DNA of 64,000 bases from Selaginella moellendorffii (taxonomy: Eukaryota > Streptophyta > Lycopodiopsida > Selaginellales > Selaginellaceae), in assembly GCF_000143415.4 (NCBI RefSeq), contig NW_003314264.1, forward strand, positions 65,066-129,065, in the 5' to 3' direction. A model generated the notes under the pieces. That model was not told the DNA's origin. It ran no database searches and worked only from the letters and a program-made list of their open reading frames with translations. How positions within the stretch are numbered: the first letter of the stretch is position 1; every line of letters starts with the position of its first letter. Both the position numbers and the translations under genes were made by a program. Positions 45,850 through 59,013 of the stretch are shown piece by piece.

Positions 45850-46600
45850 ATGGCATTAGAGAGAATATATGTTGGATCTAAGAAATATTTAATAATTTGT
45901 AGCAACAAATTGTTATGGATCAAAGATGAAACATTAGTTATAAACACAATAATGGATTCATTCTTTAAAAGCAAGTTATATGGTGAATATGAACCATTAG
46001 ATTACACATATATGGGAAATAATAAGTTTCTGTTATTGGTTGGTTAGTTGTGCAACTTTGGTTGTGTATGTATGTTGGACTTATATATAGTAAAGGGTAC
46101 TTTGTGGCCAACCTAGAAATAACATCTATAATAATAAGAACGAAGGGCCTAGACCCCACAGCTGTCTGATCCCAGGCCCAGGGCAGCCTTGGAAGCCATG
46201 GTTCTCGGGAAGGGGAGGCCACCCCAGGCCCGGGCCAAGGTCAGTGGCCATGGTTAGCATGTGTGGCCAGATAAAGAAGAGGGCATAGTGACAGGTGTTA
46301 CACCATGCACTCTTAGGGCTCTATGGCTGCTCTGCTTGCTTGTGGTGCGTGAGCAGCACCACAGCATTTGCTGGGCAAATACTTGTTTTGTAATAAGAAA
46401 TTGAGAAAACTATCAATGTCTTAATTTACCATTCACTTGTAAGGTTGTCTTGAGCATATACACACGCACACACTTTTTCTCCAACAATGGCAGAAAGAAC
46501 TTTATATATACTTAAGCTAGAAAGTAATCAGTATAAAAGTGGAATTCTCTCCCTACTTGAGTAGTTTAAATAAACACTAGGCTTATTTTCATTAATAAAA
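45850..46600. other. Intergenic sequence with a GC-rich island
   Basis: AT-rich except 46142-46250, which is strongly GC-rich (CCCAGGCCCAGGGCAGCC, CCACCCCAGGCCCGGGCC) and stands out sharply. No tRNA, rRNA or ORF is recognised in it. A short CACACGCACACAC repeat lies near 46461. Confidence 0.4.
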
Positions 46601-49600
46601 AGAAAAAGAATCAGAAATACTTTTGAGAACCAAGTGTTTCCTTTTGGATTAGCCACTAAGTTACAGCTGTATGAAAATCTTTTCTCTTAGAGCACATGTT
46701 TGCAATGATTAACATGGCTATTATGGAAAAAATAATGCCATGAGGGATTCTAATGACATGAAGTGTCCCATTTCCAAGCTACATCAAAAGCATTTAACTA
46801 CATGAATCTGAGGAGTTATTGTGTTAATCACAAATTTAATGCCTTTTAATAAAATTAAGCATAGAAAAAAAATTATTTAGGGTTTACTTATTTATCTTTA
46901 TCCTCCAAACAGTCTCGAAGAAATTAAAGTAAAAAGATTGAAGATCTTTTATTAAAGGTTGAGATTGACATCTTTTAGGAGTGCTTTGATTAATTGATAA
47001 ATAAAAGCTTTATTATTTTATAAATAAATTTATTAAATTTAGAATTATTTACAAAGGATTATTGTTGTTTTATGGCTATGATGTTGTTTACTATTATTAG
47101 CATAGTAACTATTGAATTAATTTTAATCCAGACCACTCACTCCTGTATATAAACTAAGGTTTTTGGGCTAATTAAATACACTTCTATATTCCATGCACCC
47201 ACATTGGTGGAGGTGAGGAGCAATTTTGGTTCTCCCTAAGAAGTGCTTAAGTTTGTGTGTTTAGTTTAGCTTTTGCATTGTCTAGATCTCTCTTATTCTT
47301 GTCTATTTTCCATTTCTTCTCTTTTGCTTTTCTTATTTTCATTCATCTTTATGGCAGAATAAAATACTCCTCCTTTGGAGAAGTATCTTCCTCTTTTGAC
47401 TCTAGAATAACAATTGATGCAATTGCTTGATGTTATATGGTTGCAATTGAATAATGAAACTTAGTTGATGGTAATCTTCATGGTGTATAGTGTAACTTCT
47501 TTTGCCTTTGATGCCAATCCTCATGTCTGGCTAAATTTCTTCAATAGGAATGTTGAGGATGATGCATACAATTGATTTGATCATTTTATGGTGACTGATG
47601 ATGCTCAGCATTGATATGAGTTTCCCACATGTTTCAAGGGTAGCATTGTAATGGTACAATGGTTTGAGTGCAACCATTCATGTGAATTGGAGCTTTCTCC
47701 CTAACATGTAGAGCTAATATTTCAAAGTAGATCAAGTTGGGAATGTTATGCTCAGTACTTCGTCAAGATTTTATAAGACTTATACATGCACTTGCCCCAG
47801 GTACCCTTGATGATATTCTTTACCTAACATAATATTACGAGATATCATATTTCCCACTTATAGTTGTACATGCTTCAACTCTACTTCCCATAGAAGATAC
47901 TTTTGTTTTAATAGAGATGGATGTTGTTGCAAAGACAAGGGCGAAGATGTGGTTGTGGCCATGATATTTGCTACTAAGTGTGTGATAAGGTTGGCCACAT
48001 ATATTAGAGTTTTCAATGTTTTCTAAATTAACACTATCTATTTACTGGGTTAAGGTCTTGGCATTAACATCATGTTAATACTATTGTAGTGGAAGGTTTT
48101 GACATAAAGATTTTTCAAGAATAAGGAGTCACATGAGTAGTGGAGAGTCCTTGTGTAAATAAGTCAATGACCTTTCCATCCTTTTAAGAGTATAATTCAC
48201 TTAGCATCAATTTATCCAGTGTTTTCTTTCCAAACTCATTTTTATAACAAGAGGTCCCTTGTTATTTAGTTGATATAACTTAGAGTTTATCTTATATTAC
48301 TCAATATATGTCATTTATAGTTGCATTATATGGTAGAATCAATTTTCATTATTTATAGTAATGGCTGTACATATATACATATCTTTTTATTTTAGATTAA
48401 ACTTCAAATTATTTAGCTTTAATTTTTTTTAAAAATTATTAATCATAAAAATATCAAGCACTCTACCTTATAGAATTGCAATTAAAAGGAATTCAGCCAG
48501 ATGAATGTGATACAATTGCAAAAGAAACTCATGGAGAGATAAGGTGAAATCCAAGGAATTCTTACTAATTTGTAGGTGGTCAAATTCTTATTGTGAAAAT
48601 GAAATGGTTAGTTATATGGATCTCTAAGAAGCTTTAATGCCACACTAAACTCTCAAGGCATTAATGTGTAAGCTAAACATAGTAGACATTCTTATTTAAT
48701 GCAAATAGTGCATTTAATGTATTTAACTCCTTGATAGTCTGTAAGAATAATGACATACATTTATTCAATAACAACTAATGGTGTGTTAATTTCTTGTAGC
48801 CATTGAAATAATTTATCACGGGAAACTGTGTTGACTATGTTTTGTATATCAAGAAGATCTTCTATACCATATTTTTGAAATGTCCATGAAGTTGTAAGTT
48901 TCATTGCTAGAGCTATCATGTGGCACTCTATTTTTTTTAAATGCTATTCCAAAAGGGAGGGATTCCTTTGACTTCAAAGAGTGCTAGCAACTATGCTAAG
49001 TTGGTACTTGAACTTATATAAAACACCTGTTGCTATAGGATAGAATGTGATGGGCATAAAGTGCATTAGGAAGTCATTATTTGTTAATGAATATTTGTTT
49101 CATTCCTCTCTAAGAAGCAACACTTGTCCCATCAATTGCACCCTTTTACTTTTTATAGTTGCAAATCTAAAAGAATGCCCTCTTGTGCCAATGATTCCTT
49201 CTTCCAATTAATACATCCTTTTAGCAACACACTTGTGAGATATATTTACCTTGTATCATAGGCTCACTTTAGAAAAAAAGAATACCTTTTCAAGGTAGTT
49301 TATTAACTATTAAGCTTAATTCCAGCAAGTAAAGCCAAACTGGAAGACTGTCACCAAGAATATATATTTTGAAATAGGGCTAGATTAAAGTAAAGTAAGG
49401 GAACCTCACATGAGAAGAATATCCTTGAGAAAATAAAAGAGACTGTAAGCATTTGAGTTTTGATTTCTTATTTACCCATCACTCAAGTTAGTGACATAGC
49501 TTCCTAGATGCCCAAGATTATTTTAGTTTTATTTTATTTTAAATCAATAAATATTGTTGTATCAAGATTATCATTTGTGATTAAAGTGTTATTAGTATTT

Positions 49601-49694
49601 TATCCTCTGTAGTTCATTTTCTAAATTAGATTTTTGATACATTCATTATAAAGAACTTAAAAAAGAAAACATAAACTTAGATTTAAAATATTAT
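46601..49694. other. AT-rich sequence with a heavily decayed retroelement relic
   Basis: Around 47340-48060 broken plus-strand frames resemble a gag region. They end in GDKVGHIY-like remains of a zinc knuckle (near 47975-48005: TGTGTGATAAGGTTGGCCAC). The rest shows no clear feature. It is probably an ancient insertion, too eroded to classify. Confidence 0.35.
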
Positions 49695-50190
49695 TGTCAC
49701 GAATGTGACTTCGGGTATCGAAAGATACTTGTCGGCTAGTCCTTATAGATACTCTTTCCTTACTGCCACGACAGCAAGAGGTCGATACTACTAGTTTGCT
49801 TTATGGTCTCCACCCAAGCTAATTGAGAAACTGGTCAACACATATGCACTTAGACTAGAAGGGCACTAAGAAAGGAAATCCTAAGTTGTTATCAAGTCAA
49901 GCATACTTGACACTTATTAGTATTGGGAACCCCCTGCAATATTGAGACTAGTCCCTCAATATTCGCTAAATGATAGCTTACTGTGTCTGCCAAACACCCC
50001 CACTATCATATTCTTTGTATTAGTCTCATTTCGGTCCCAAATGCTATTTATGGAAAGTGTCTAGATTCACTTATTTGGTATATCTATAGAATGTAGAGAT
50101 TGGCTTGAACACAATAGTGTTTATCTCGTATCCAAATTCACAATCTAGGGACATTCCATATTTAGCAAGTTTTGAGCTATAAGAACATTG
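49695..50190 (+). repeat. 5' LTR of the decayed Gypsy element, 3'-truncated
   Basis: Matches the reverse complement of 8230-9128 through CTATTTATGGAAAGTGTCTAG and CATTCCATATTTAGCAAG. It then breaks off before the G-rich module seen in full copies. A PBS can only be guessed (TTACTGATAGAGGCATG near 50203). Confidence 0.65.
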
Positions 50191-50235
50191 TATGCATGTT
50201 CAGTTACTGATAGAGGCATGCATGCAGTTAGCGGG

Positions 50236-53200
50236 ATGGTGAAAAGAAGCCATGCTGATAACGCTAAAACCTCTAAATGGGCGAATTGAGAGGAGGAAAC
50301 ACCTGCTAGAGATGCTGCAGAAGAGGCTGAGACTGAGTCAGAAGAGGAAGAGCCAGATGTTGCGGCGCTACAGTGTACGGCTCATGAAGTTGAGATCCAG
50401 AATTTGCGAAGGGAGATTCACAAATTGAAGAAGGAGAATAAGAAAAGGAAGAAAGAAGTTGAGGCAGCTAAACTAGCTAAACCTAAGCAACCAGACTCCT
50501 CTTCAAGTTTTGAGGACGATGAAGTTTTGCAACTGCCCCCGATTGCATGAGTTTCAAAGTTCAAGCCTCCGAAACCACCAAATTTTAGAGGCATGCGGGA
50601 CTATCAGGTTTTGGAAGACTGGGTCTATGATATGGAAAATTATTTCATAGCGGCAGACGTAGATAATTGTACAAAAGTTGCATGCATGCAATCCTTTCTC
50701 ACTGTTCATGCCAAAACTTGGTGGCACTAGGTGTGTGCTGAAAAAGGGTAGACTAGAAGTTGGACCAAGATGCGGTCTCGTATCCGTAAGGAATACTTGC
50801 CGGATGATCTTGGTCTGAGACTTCGCGCGGAGCTGCGACTGTTAAAGCAGTGAGGGGACCTCATGCATTACGTGAATGTGTTTGCTCATAAGCGCATTAT
50901 GATTGCAAATATGAGTGATGAAGATGCTTAAAGTTATTTCCTGGAAGGTTTAAGTTCACTTTCTCGCAATGAGATTTTGAAGTTTAAGCCAAAGACGTAC
51001 CTGGATGTAAGGAGGTAGTGTAGCAAGTTGCCTTTAGTCACTCACTCATGGAACAATATCAGCAGTTATATGCTAGTACCTCGGACAAGAATAAGAATTC
51101 TGGGAATAAACAAGGTGACCAAAAACAAAGGGTGGAAGGCAAGTTCTACCCTAGAGGCTCTCAAGCTATGGTTAACAAAGGTGGTGGTGGTTAGAGACCA
51201 CCAGCAGCTTCTTTTGGTCCTAGGCCCTTTGTTCCTCCTCCTGGTGAGTACAAGCAACAGTAACCTGCAAAACCTGCTCCTAGCAGAATGGGTAGTGTGG
51301 GTCATTGCTTCCATTGTGGAGAGTCAGGACATAGGCCCTTGGAATGTCCCAACAAGCATAAAACAAAGTCTCGTGTTAATGTCATGAGGGAAGATGGTGG
51401 TGGTGAAGCTGAAGGGGTTGACGAGTTAGTCAATGCAGACTATGAGGAAGAGGAGGTGAGTTTCTTTTGTTGCTTTCCTCAAGCTTTTCTCGTAGTTAAT
51501 ATAAACACTAATCCATTAATGTATCTGGTAGGCTTTGTCCGCGGGCACCGAATCCGAGTGATGATTGACACAAGAGCTATGCACAGTGTGATATCTGAGG
51601 GCTTAGTTAAGTTGTTAGGATTGAATGCTGAGCAGATATCACCTATGCACTTCTGGTTTGCGGAAGGTGGGCAAGTAGCCAGAAATTTTGTGAGTGATGT
51701 TCCAATAAAAATATCCAAGTGGAAAGAAAGAATGGACTTGGTAGTGTTGAAGATATCAGATTTTTAGATGGTGTTTGGTATGGATTTCTTCAACAGATAT
51801 ATAAAAGGGATTTATGGTGCTGGACAAAGTTGTATCACATTGAAGTCAGAAGGACATCCCGATATGTCCTTCCAGTTGCAAAAGCGCTCCTCAAAGGATT
51901 GGGATGCTAAGTTCCTGACTGTGAGGGCCACTCAAAAAGCAGCTAAGAAGGGATATCGGACCTTCTGAGTTCAAGTGATGGAAGCTAAGGGTGTCAATGA
52001 CTCAGTTTGAATTGGTGACGGGGTTGATCTTGTACCAAAGAAGATATTAGAGTTGTTGGCGAGGAATTAGGATATCTTCCCGAAGGATTTACTGCTAGGG
52101 CTACCTCCTAGCCTTGAGCTTGATCATCGGATTGAGGTTATTTCGGGTTCTAAACCAGCTACAAAAGCTCCATATCATTTGAATATTAAGGAGATGGCTG
52201 AACTCAAGAAGCAACTCATGGAGCTTCTTAACAAAGGTCATATCCGACCAAGCAAGTCACCTTATGGAGCATTGGTCTTTTTTGTTATGAAAAAGGATGG
52301 AACTATGAGGATGTATATTGACTATCGGGCACTCAACAAGATCACGGTCAAGAACAGTTATCTTTTGCCACACATTGATGACTTGTTTGACTAGCTCTTA
52401 AAAGCTAAGTATTTTATGCAACTTGATTTGCGATCCGGGTATCATTAGATATGAGTGGCAAATCAAAATGTGGAGAAGTCAACCTTTAAGACTTGGTACG
52501 GATCTTATGAGTTTCTTGTCATGCTGTTCGGGTTATGTAATGCTCTGGCAATGTTTAGCACTATGATGGATATAATATTCAGAGATTATTTGGACACATT
52601 TGTTGTCCTATACATCGACGATGTTCTAGTCTTCAGTAAAACGTTGGAGGATCATTTGAAATATTTGGAGCTGGTATTTCAGAAGTTGCACGAACACAAA
52701 TTGTATGCTAAGGAAAGTAAATGTGCTTTTGGACAATTGCGCGTAAACTTTCTCGGATATATAGTTGGTGGTGGCGTAATTGAGGTAGATCCAAAGAAGG
52801 TGGAAGTGGTGAAGTCCTGGGAAGTTCTTACTACTGTATCAAATGTTCCTTTCTCGGTTTGGTGGGATACTATTGCAAGTTTGTCCGCAATTTTGCAAGA
52901 ATTGCTCTTCCGTTGACTGAGTTGACAAAGAGTAGTATACCGTTTCATTGGACACCAGCTTGTCAGCGTGCTTTTGTATGGTTGAAGGAGATCTTGATTA
53001 CGGTTCCTGTTCTCAGGATCCCAGATCTTGATAAACCTTCGAAGTGTATTGTGATGCATCTGGCTATGCTATTGGTGCCGTGTTATAGCAAGATTGTGAT
53101 AAAGCGGTTGCTGTTATGCTAAGGCAACATGGTTGTTCCATTGCATTCTATTCCAAGAAGTTGGATGAAACTCAATGAAGATGGCCAATGCATGAGAAAG

Positions 53201-54945
53201 AGATGTTTGCTATAGTGTCGGCCCTAGAACACTGGAGACATTACTTGGGTGGACACACTAAGGTTTATACAAATAGTAACACATTGAGCTACTTTGCTAT
53301 GAAGCCTAATCTTATGCCGAAGGAGGCTCATTGGCAAGAGAAGCTTGCTAGATATGATATTGAAATCATATATAAACCTGGTAAAGACAATATTGTTTCG
53401 GATACATTGAGTTGTCAAGATCAATTCTGGGCAATATCGGCAATCAGTTCGGATTGGTTGGAGGATGTTCGGGTTTTATATAGAAGTGATCTATTGGCGA
53501 AGGCAATCTTGCACCGTGCAAAGTTGTCAAAGTAGAACTCTGGTAGCAAAGTGGCGAAAGTTGCTAATCAAACCAATGTGAAGCTTCTCTTGTTAGTTCA
53601 GGATGGGCTTATATTCTATAAGTAAGAAAGATTGTATCTTCCCTCTAAGGATCTACAGCAATTGTTTTTGTGGGAACATCATGATGTTCCGGCAGCAGAA
53701 CATGGTGGAAAGCGAAAGACTTTGGCTTCGTTTAAAAAGGGATTTTTCTAGTTTGGTATGGAGGGTGATGTAGTGGACTATGTCCGTTCTTGCCCTATAT
53801 GCTAGCAATGTAAGCGTAGAACTGAGAAGCAAGCTGAAAAGTTGCAGTGCATTCCAGCATTGGCATGGCCATTTCAAAGTGTGACACTTGACTTTATCAC
53901 TTACTTGCCAAAGTCTAAGGGGTGTGATACTTTGATGGTGGGTGTGGATTGGTTGTAGAAGAATCCACACTTCATTTCAACTGTGGGAATTGTAAATGCG
54001 GAACAAGTAGCAAAGCTCTTTTTCCATGAAGTAGTGTGGGGTCGTGGGCTTCCCGAAGAGATGATCTCAAATAGAGATTCAAGGTTTATGGGGAAGTTTT
54101 AGGGCATACTGTTCCAATTGTTTGGTACCAAGTTAAAGTTTAGTACAGCTTATCATCCTCAAACTGATGGGTAGACTGAACATGTGAATGCTCAAGTTGA
54201 GGATTATCTACGGTACTATGTCGTGGTGGACCAATGCGACTGGGTTGAGCATTTAGACATAGCAAAAATTTGTTATAACAACACATTTCACAACACTATT
54301 AGCTGTTCTCCATAGAAGATGCTACAAGGGAATGCTCGTGGGGTGCCTCAACAGATTGTTGTACTGAAACCAATGTCCGAAGTGTTGGTCCCGGCCGTTA
54401 AGACTTATGCGGAGCAGCTACGCCAAAGTCGGATTAGAGCTACTGAGGCAATGGGCAAAGCTCAGGATAGGTATCGATGTGATAAGGATCAGCATCAACA
54501 GGATGTATCCTATCAAGTGGGAGATCAGGTGTGGCTATCTTCCCAGAACTTGAACATTAAGGGATCTTTATCTTGGAAGCTTTTACCGAGATATGTTGGA
54601 CCCTATCGGGTGTGGAAACGACTTGGTGATGTATCCTATCAGTTGGATATTCCACAAGAGATGTCCAGACTTCATGATGTGTTTTATGTCAGTTTACTGG
54701 CCTCATATCATGAGGATTCTGGCCGCTCTAAGGATGTTTATCCAGCTCTGGATATTATTGATGGTGAACTGGAGTATGAGGTTGAGGCTATTCTTTTGTC
54801 TCATAAGGCATGTGGCGGTCGAAGCAAAGAATATTTAGTTAAGTGGAAGGGTTACCCATCTTGTGTATCAACTTGGAAACCTCTTAGGAATCTTACACAT
54901 ACTTGTGAGCTTGTCACGGAGTATGAAAATCATAATAAAGAATAG
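50236..54945 (+). pseudogene. Broken gag-pol of the decayed Gypsy element
   Basis: ATG at 50236 opens a gag with ...VLEDWVYDMENYFIAAD, interrupted by several stops. The zinc knuckle HCFHCGESGHRPLECP is at about 51303-51350. A protease relic, VMIDTRAMHSVIS, has Arg where the family has Gly (DTG to DTR). RT has YIDDVLVFS (about 52610) and integrase has HPQTDG, a stop, then TEHVN. GPY appears as RYVGPYRV and the chromodomain as YEVEAILLSHK...YLVKWKGYPS. At least ten in-frame stops and several frameshifts make it non-functional. No introns occur at the two positions where the family A element has them. Confidence 0.85.
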
Positions 54946-55177
54946 TTTTGTAAATTTTGTAATAAATCTTGCAAATCAATAAAGTAATATCTTTTTATAA
55001 ATGAAAGTTTTGTTTCTCTCATTAGTACTTGGGTTAGTTTTGGCAGGCTGACTTCGGCACTTTAGTGCATGGGTTCAATCCATAACCATGGGGATAACTA
55101 TTATAGACTGATCATAAATCCCCACCTCTCTCTCGATGACTCATTTTTGAAAAGGGGGTGTGGTCGTGTAAACAACT

Positions 55178-55858
55178 TGTGTATTGAGATTAGTCCCTTA
55201 ATATTCACTAGATGATAGCTTACTGTGTTTGCCAAACACCTCGCTATCATGCTCTTTTGTGTTAGTCTCATTTCGGTCCCAAATGCTATTTATGGAAAGT
55301 GTCTAGATTCACTCATTTAGCATGTTAACAGAATGTAGAGATTTGCCTGAACACAATGGTGTTCATCCCGTGTCCAAATTCGCAATCTAGGGACATTCCA
55401 TATTTAGTAGGTTTTGAGCTTGTCCCAGAGACTAACTCCTGGTACCTGGTACTAAGGGAGGCTTGGGGTAAAAGCCCAAAGTATGTGTTCCTCAAGGGAG
55501 GGGGGGGGATGGGGGGGGGGGGCGGGGCGGGGGGGTTCCAAATGTATAGTAGAGATAGTGGTTGCAATGCATGTCCAACCACCTGAGACATTAATTTGGC
55601 TCTCACTAGGCTATGTTGCTCCTTGTTCTTCGTTCGGCTTGCGTCTAAGCCCAAGCTTCACGCTGCTCTAGTCAATGGGGTACCCTCCTCCTCGCGTTAG
55701 GCCACCAATATGCCAAAATTGTGCCAAACTCTGTCTGACACTATTTTGCATGTAGATGCTAGATATGAGGAGTTGGTGCTCATGGGATTGTACTAAACCC
55801 TTGTTTCGTAGTGCAACAGGCTTGGAGTTCGGCTCCAAATTCATATCAAAACGCTACA
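55178..55858 (+). repeat. 3' LTR of the decayed Gypsy element
   Basis: Starts TGTGTATTGAGATTAG and ends AAACGCTACA. It contains the shared module (55440-55560) with an unusually long G-run. It lacks the segment between the LTR start and this point present in longer copies, and a later block that is present at 59570-59880. Confidence 0.7.
55495..55538 (+). repeat. Long G-run, potential G-quadruplex
   Basis: Runs of 9, 12, 4 and 7 G separated by one to two bases. Shorter G-runs occur at the same LTR position in the family A and other family C copies. Confidence 0.7.
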
Positions 55859-55879
55859 ATTACAATATACAAGAATAAT

Positions 55880-58290
55880 ATAATGAAATTTTTATATTTT
55901 TTAAAGTATAACATAATATAATTATCAACATATAATAAACTATAAAATTATTTCCTAATGGATTTTTTTTAAAAATTACAATTCACATAGATATAGTTTT
56001 GATTTATATTAATTTTAATTTGATACTTTTTAAGGATTTTTATAAGTGAGAATAATTTTCTTAAGTCTTCAAGTGTAGAGTTTTATAAAAAATAATGATA
56101 TTTTCAGATATTCTTAAGAAGTGCATATTTGGAATATAGACATCACCAAAGATTTCTCTAAATAGCAAAATACAAATCTCCTTTTTGATATAAATAGTAA
56201 TTTGTTTTTTGTAAGATTAGCAACCTTATTCTTTCTTGGTTCAAATACCAAATCCATTATATGGTTTTTCTCTAACATCCTTCTTTAGGCCAACTATCAA
56301 TGTCTTATTTTTTCAATATTCAAAATTCACTATTCTGTAATGGCTTACTATAAGGTCTCATCTTCTCTCCTTTGCAATAATGTGTTAGCTTGGACTATTA
56401 AAATAGGAGATTGTGACCCTAGGATACCATTATTTGCATGAACATACGGTGTTAGTCTTTGTAGCAGTGGATTGTAACACATTTGTTAAGGACCATTTGA
56501 TAATAAGTTTGAAATGGTGACCTTTGTGGCCCGAACTTATGTTTCTATGCTCCCTACCACCACAAGCCACTCTAAGGAAGCTCCTGAATCTAGTGTCAGG
56601 CAATGCAACTGATGTTAGATCTCTTCCTCTTGCAAGGATATATGTCTGTCTAGGTATTTGCAAAGGTGATGAATCCAATTCTATTCTTCTTCCACATTTT
56701 GTCTTGGGTGATTCATTTATCTGATTTCATTGTTTGAGAGTGAAGTGGCAAGAGATTGACATCTTTATGAAATATTTTCTTGTGTCATTCTGACCTTGTA
56801 AGCATTGTTTTGTAGTCAAGCAAAGCCACAAAGGCTACAATAGGCAGTACAATGTACTACTATTTAACTATTTATTAGAGCAAGAAAATATCATACTACA
56901 CCTTACAGTTTCTCATTCCCTAGACATTCCTCAGACGCTGCTCATAGAATTCCAGAAGTTGTAACTTGACTACCATAAAACATGAAAGAAGCAACAAAAA
57001 AGTACCATTCATGTTTTAAAGGTTTTTCTCCATTATTGAAAGATATCCAGAGGAGGTTAACACTTCAAAGCCTCACAAGCACCTCATAAATTTCCCTTAA
57101 AGAGATGATGTGCAGTTCTATAAGAGTTCTTTGGCAGGTTCTTTAAGAGTACCTGCCAGTTTGAATCTGTCTTGAACATGTCTTCGTTAGGTCCATTGGA
57201 GCAAAGGGTAAACATAAACGCAGAGTTTTCATAGCATTTCCTTCCAAAATACAGGTGAGTGGGGGATAAATTTGAATAATAGATGCGTGATGAATACATA
57301 TAGATATCATCTTGTATGAGGTACAATTCACTAGAATACTTTTTTCTTTTTTATTACAGAAGTTTTGAAACTTTTACAGAATAGTCTGGACGTGGCCTAA
57401 AGAAGAAAAACTGTATAAAGGGAAGTTTGTATGAAAGTGTAAGTGTTTATCTTCACTTTCTCGAGCACTTCAGGATTTTGCTTTAGGAAACCATCAGCCA
57501 TCGAGTTGTGACCGGCGTTTATGAGCATGTCTATGATTTCAGCGCTTCCAGAGCCTCTCCTTTGTCATCCAGCTCATCCATGAGCAACGAAAGAATGCTT
57601 GTTTCCTGTGGCTTTCTGGAAGCTCTTCTCTGGTTGATCAGGTCCTGGATAAGCTTGATGACCTTTCACCTGGCCTGAGAATGGGAAAGCATCACAAAAC
57701 TATGTAGGACAATGCATATAGCTTTTACCTTCAAGGCTTTGTTGTAGGCAGTGTTGGGGAAGTTGATGGGGAAAGCCTGAATGCCTTGGTTGACAATGTA
57801 GTGCAAGGAGAAAATCTCATTCACATCGAGACTGGAGTCTTTCCTATATAAAATGTAGAGGACAGTTAGATATGTGAACTGTCATATCAGAAAAAACCAG
57901 TATCAACGAGAAAAATAAGACAAAGAGGAAGTAAACATCACTTACCCTTCTCATCTTGGTAAGAAGAACAATCTTATGCTGCGTAGGCCACCTTGCAAGG
58001 CATGCTGTTGTAGGGGCACATACTGCTTAAGAGCTTTGGGATTGTTCACAGTGGACTCAGTAAGCTTCTGGAGCTTCAAGTAGCTCTCCAGTTAATCCTG
58101 CAAACAGATTTCGTCCAATGAGCACAACAGCGCTCTTTGGCCATCCTGTCTCAAAGCTGTCTTTGGAGAGCATGAATTTGCATGCCTCTGGTGTGGCAAC
58201 CAGGACGGGTGGGCTGCTAGAACAGAAACGCCTTGTAAAACCCACTCGATTATAGCTGAAACCAAAAAGTGACCCATGAAAAAGTATGGT
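55880..58290 (-). repeat. Right arm of the large inverted duplication
   Basis: Reverse complement of 38175-41040 with many differences. The N-terminal P450 exon at 58295-58508 lies just outside the shared part, which shows that this copy kept more of the gene than the left arm. Confidence 0.75.
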
Positions 58291-58508
58291 TATCCAGACT
58301 TGAAGGCTCTGAGAAAAGCAGCCATGTTGATAAAGACGGGCCATCCAAGCGGACCCGGTGGAAGTGGAGGCTGTCCTGGCTTGAGCACCAGCTCATAGTA
58401 CCACTTGTTTAAAAATCTCGAGAATGTCGGCCAAGCAGTCACTGCCATGTTGCTTTCCAGTGAACAACTTGGAGGAGGAAGAACCCCATAATGGTACAGC
58501 ATTGGCAC
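57455..58508 (-). pseudogene. Cytochrome P450 pseudogene, CYP88-like, copy 2
   Basis: The minus strand begins with an N-terminal exon (58508-58295) containing a Pro-rich hinge, LPPGPLGWPVF, after a membrane-anchor region. It breaks at AFLRAFKSG. The next block (58255-58060) reads NRVGF, LVATPEACKFMLSKDSFETG and LIGRNLFAGLTG. The FPNTAYNKALK block (about 57731) and the I-helix region (57455-57680) follow. The I-helix is damaged: AGHNSMAD replaces AGHDSTAH and the following residues are missing. No K-helix or heme loop follows. It is the partner of the pseudogene at 38193-39680. Shared intron sequence shows they are copies of one gene by DNA duplication, not retroposition. Confidence 0.82.
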
Positions 58509-59013
58509 TCAACTATGGCGTCTGATTAATTGAGCGGCCAGTCACGTTCATATCAGTGGCTCCAGTGACGATAACTCGAGAGCACCACTGCTGTATTGGC
58601 AGTGCACTCCTTGTTGGGAAATTTCAAGCAAATACTGGATATTTTGATCGGCTCCAAAACTGTAAAAAAAAAGTAATAAAACACAAAATTTCAGGATTGT
58701 ATCCCATCCAGGTCACTGCAAGAATATGGCAACCACCTTTCATGCTGAATCTCAGTCGTTTCCAATCAAAAGAACCAAAATAAATAAATCCCAGCCTTTC
58801 TGCCACTCCCGGGAATAAGAAGGGAGACCTGCAATAGGAAAAACAGCCTGTAAAACACACAAGCACCTCCAAAAGCTCTTTCATTGGAAATAAGAACAAC
58901 TGCTTTTTCTAGAATTTGACATATTCTACTCTACCATAAATTACTTGGACATAGTGTCATGAGTTTAAGGTTGATTAAACCTGTAATCCTTACTATTACT
59001 AGTAGGGAATCCT
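58509..59013. other. Intergenic sequence
   Basis: No gene recognised. It separates the P450 pseudogene from the next LTR. Confidence 0.4.

Larger units (their letters stand above)
49695..55858 (+). mobile_element. Decayed Ty3/Gypsy chromovirus of family C, 6164 bp
   Basis: The 5' LTR piece starts at 49695 (TGTCACGAATGTGACTT) and the 3' LTR is 55178-55858. Near-matching 5-bp flanks, ATTAT (49690-49694) and ATTAC (55859-55863), look like a target duplication with one change. The interior encodes gag, protease, RT, RNase H, integrase and chromodomain in the usual order but has many stops. It is the coding relative of the non-coding family C elements at 2970 and 59014 and lies in the spacer of the inverted duplication. 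Confidence 0.82.
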
